DNA from: Sphingopyxis macrogoltabida
GTDB taxonomy: Bacteria; Pseudomonadota; Alphaproteobacteria; Sphingomonadales; Sphingomonadaceae
NCBI RefSeq assembly: GCF_001307295.1
Contig: NZ_CP012700.1
Location: 2,297,001 to 2,361,000 of the forward strand
DNA: 64,000 nucleotides
Reading direction: 5' to 3'
Shown here: positions 61,756-64,000 of the stretch, in pieces
Layout: each line of letters starts with the position of its first letter
How positions within the stretch are numbered: the first letter of the stretch is position 1
Position numbers and translations under genes: made by a program
The notes under the pieces: generated by a model
What the model was told of the DNA's origin: nothing
Database searches by the model: none
What the model saw: only the letters and a program-made list of their open reading frames with translations

Positions 61756-63816
61756 ATGACCACCACACCCCGCCGCCCGGTCACCAAGACGATCGGCAGC
61801 GTCACCTTCGACGACCCCTATGACTGGCTCCAGCACGACAGCGACGAAGCGCTGGCGTGGCAGTGGGAACAGGATGCGATCGCGCAGCGCGAAGCGCGCG
61901 CCTGGCCCCATTTCGAGGCGCTCAAGGAACAGATCCGCGCCAACGACGCCGGCAATTTCATGGTCTCGCGGACACCGCCGCGCCTTCGCGGCGATCGCTG
62001 GTTCTGGATCGCGCCGCCCCCCGGCGGCGGCGGGCGCGTGGTCTGGACCTCGACCAGCCTCGCCGACGCGGGGCAGCCGGTCTTCGCCCTCGCCGACCAT
62101 GTCGCGCGGGAAGACGCGGCGAGCGCGGCGGTATTGTGGTGGGAGCCGTCGCCCGACGGCGCCCGCGTCGCGGCGATCGTCTGCATCGGCGGCGACATGA
62201 TGGGCGAATGGCATATCTTCGATACTGCGACCGGCAAGGCGCTGCGCGCGCCGCTGCCGGCGATCGGTTACAGCGGCGCGATCCCGGGTTGGCTCGCCGA
62301 CGGCAGCGGCTTCTATCTCCACGGCCGCGACGCGCAAGGGCGCCACCGCATCGGCTTCGTCGCGCTCGACGAGGGCGTTGCCGACCGGCCCGAGGTCGTG
62401 TTCGGCGATGCCGAGGTGCCCGCCAACATGTCGGGCCTCAGTTGCAACGTCTCGCCGGGCGAACGCTGGGTTATCGCGGATTCGGGCCCGCACGAACGCA
62501 CCGCCTATGTCGTCGGCGATACGACGACGGGCGAATGGCGCCCCTTCATCCCCGACGGCTATGACGGCGAACTGACCGGCGGCTGGCTCGACGCCGACAC
62601 CTATGTCGCGCGCGCGCACGGCGACGACACGCCGCGCGGCTGCATCGTCGCCATTCCGGTGGCGACTTCGCAGGACCGCAGCACGTGGCGAGAGATCGCG
62701 CCGCAAGGCGCGGCGGTGATCCGCGCCGTCGGCACGATCCGCGGCAAGATCGTCGTCGCCGAACTGCTGCACGTCTCGCTGCGCCTCCGCGTCATCGATC
62801 CCGTCGACGGCAGCGAACAGCTCGTGCCGCTCGAAGACGCGGGCGCGAGCTGGATCAGTGCCTTCCACCGTTTCGACCGCACCGACGCGCTGACCTTCGA
62901 CTATGCAAGCTTCACCAAGACCGCCGGCATCTATCATTACGACCTGGACAGCGGCGAGGTTAGCACCGTCGTCGCGCCCGAGGTCGAACTGGACGGGATC
63001 AAGGTCAGCCAGCATTTTGCGCGCGGCAAGGACGGCGTCCATATCCCCTATTATCTGGTCCACCGCGACGATCTGGACTTCAGCGCGCCGCGCCCGGCGC
63101 TAATCACTGCCTATGGCGGTTTCAATTCGGCCTTTGTCCCGGCCTTCCTCGCCCATTTCACGCCCTTCGTCCGCGCCGGCGGCGTGCTGATCCACGCCAA
63201 CATCCGCGGCGGCGGCGAATATGGCAAGATCTGGCACGACAGCGGCCGGCTCGCGTGCAAATGGAACAGCTATCTCGATCTCTTCGCCATCGTCGAGGAA
63301 GCGATCGCCAACGGCGTCACCGCGCCCGACCGGCTGGCGATGACCGGCGCGAGCAACGGCGGCCTGCTCGCCGGGGTCGCGATCGTCCATCGCCCCGACC
63401 TGTTCCGCGTCGTCGTCCCCGACGTGCCGACCTTCGACGAGATGGAGCCGCTTCCCGACGACGCCGAATCGGCGCCGATCCGCGCGATCTTCTGGCAGGA
63501 TTATGGCGATCCGCAGGATCCAGTGATGTCGAAGATCCTCTATTCCTATTCGCCCTATCACAATGTCCGCGATGGCATCGCCTATCCCGCGGTGTTCCAG
63601 GTCTTCGGCGAAAAGGATGCCGGTTGCCGTCCCTTCCACGGCCGCAAGTTCACGGCGCGGATGCTCGAAGCATCGACGTCGGGCCACCGGACGCTGCTGC
63701 GCGTGTGGAGGGACACCGGCCACGCCTCGTTCGACGCCGACACCTCGGTGACCCAGCGCGCCGAATGGCTCGGCTTCGTGATGGCCGAACTGGGGATGGC
63801 GCCGGTCTCGTCGTGA
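61756..63816 (+). CDS. Prolyl-oligopeptidase-family serine peptidase (S9)
   Basis: 686 residues. An N-terminal beta-propeller precedes a C-terminal alpha/beta-hydrolase domain with G-A-S-N-G-G (Ser533), G-E-K-D-A-G (Asp621) and D-T-G-H-A-S (His656). Size and triad order match S9A prolyl oligopeptidases, which cleave short peptides after Pro or basic residues. No signal peptide, so it acts on imported peptides. It follows the SRPBCC gene by 32 bp in the same operon. Confidence 0.95.
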   Translation: MTTTPRRPVTKTIGSVTFDDPYDWLQHDSDEALAWQWEQDAIAQREARAWPHFEALKEQIRANDAGNFMVSRTPPRLRGDRWFWIAPPPGGGGRVVWTSTSLADAGQPVFALADHVAREDAASAAVLWWEPSPDGARVAAIVCIGGDMMGEWHIFDTATGKALRAPLPAIGYSGAIPGWLADGSGFYLHGRDAQGRHRIGFVALDEGVADRPEVVFGDAEVPANMSGLSCNVSPGERWVIADSGPHERTAYVVGDTTTGEWRPFIPDGYDGELTGGWLDADTYVARAHGDDTPRGCIVAIPVATSQDRSTWREIAPQGAAVIRAVGTIRGKIVVAELLHVSLRLRVIDPVDGSEQLVPLEDAGASWISAFHRFDRTDALTFDYASFTKTAGIYHYDLDSGEVSTVVAPEVELDGIKVSQHFARGKDGVHIPYYLVHRDDLDFSAPRPALITAYGGFNSAFVPAFLAHFTPFVRAGGVLIHANIRGGGEYGKIWHDSGRLACKWNSYLDLFAIVEEAIANGVTAPDRLAMTGASNGGLLAGVAIVHRPDLFRVVVPDVPTFDEMEPLPDDAESAPIRAIFWQDYGDPQDPVMSKILYSYSPYHNVRDGIAYPAVFQVFGEKDAGCRPFHGRKFTARMLEASTSGHRTLLRVWRDTGHASFDADTSVTQRAEWLGFVMAELGMAPVSS

Positions 63817-63848
63817 CCGACGCCACGGGCCGCGCCCCAGCGCGCTCC

Positions 63849-64000
63849 TCAGGCAGCCTTGGGCTTGGCCCTCGCCCGCGGTTTCGGCTTTTCGAGCGTG
63901 CGAAGCGCGTCCTTCAGCCCCTCGGGCGCCGGCAGGCCGGTCACCGCGGTGCAATAATAGGGCGCCAGTTCGATACGGTCTTCGATGCTCTCGCGGATCG
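63849..64000 (-). CDS. C-terminal fragment of an unidentified protein
   Basis: The minus-strand frame entering from the right edge ends at TGA 63849-63851. The visible ~50 residues contain ELAPYYCTAVTGLPAPEGLK and a Lys/Pro/Ala-rich tail (K-P-K-P-R-A-R-A-K-P-K-A-A). No family can be assigned from this piece. It is convergent with the prolyl oligopeptidase gene, 32 bp away. Confidence 0.6.
   Translation of the reverse strand, partial: IRESIEDRIELAPYYCTAVTGLPAPEGLKDALRTLEKPKPRARAKPKAA

Overview
The window looks like chromosomal DNA of a sphingomonad (Sphingomonadaceae, for example a Sphingopyxis/Novosphingobium-type organism). I infer this from the high GC content, three large TonB-dependent receptors, many SDR/acyl-CoA/phosphotransferase catabolic genes in tight ATGA-overlapping operons, an alphaproteobacterial-type FtsH, and short palindromic repeats of kinds common in this group. 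The genus is an inference, not a measurement.

Layout. 0-4.8 kb: start of an acyl-CoA dehydrogenase-like gene, an HxlR regulator with an apparent frameshift, a cobalamin-riboswitch-like leader in front of ftsH, and three small genes. 4.8-21.4 kb: catabolic operons. A five-gene minus-strand operon (MDR reductase, two SDRs, aldehyde dehydrogenase, APH-type kinase) is followed by LysR/P450, a TonB receptor, GFA and SDR genes. A six-gene minus-strand operon comes next (alcohol dehydrogenase, APH kinase, small partner protein, lipocalin-like protein, SDR, NTF2-like protein). 21.5-37.4 kb: a regulatory and catabolic block with LuxR, TonB receptor, GntR, EthD, lipocalin-like protein and APH kinase. 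It also holds a four-gene split pyruvate-phosphate-dikinase-like/lipoyl cassette divergent from a SurE-type phosphatase, then APH kinase, acyl-CoA dehydrogenase, SDR, enoyl-CoA hydratase and a divergent TetR. 38-50 kb: a carbohydrate/glycoside-ester locus (LacI, GH3, TonB receptor, phosphatase-superfamily enzyme, two carboxylesterases, FHS-type sugar MFS).

50.1-55.2 kb: a scar of mobile DNA. It has a 3' half of tRNA-Gln as a probable attachment site, an SRAP-like gene without its catalytic residues, a membrane protein, a complete IS21-family element, and the severed 3' end of a CPA1-type sodium/proton antiporter gene. 55-64 kb: a peptide/amino-acid catabolic cluster (D-amino-acid-type PLP enzyme, M19 dipeptidase, M81/MlrC-like metallopeptidase, CocE/NonD hydrolase, SRPBCC protein, S9 prolyl oligopeptidase).

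Most notable signals: (1) two inverted copies of a ~265 bp element whose ~31 bp terminal arms differ between copies but match within each copy, with matching compensatory changes in inner stems; (2) a promoter motif built around ACGAAATCGTC, in the same orientation ahead of luxR, a TonB receptor, ethD and surE, including a 21-base identity abutting a TTGAC -35 at two of them; (3) the split dikinase/lipoyl/SurE cassette; (4) the cobalamin riboswitch-like leader before ftsH.
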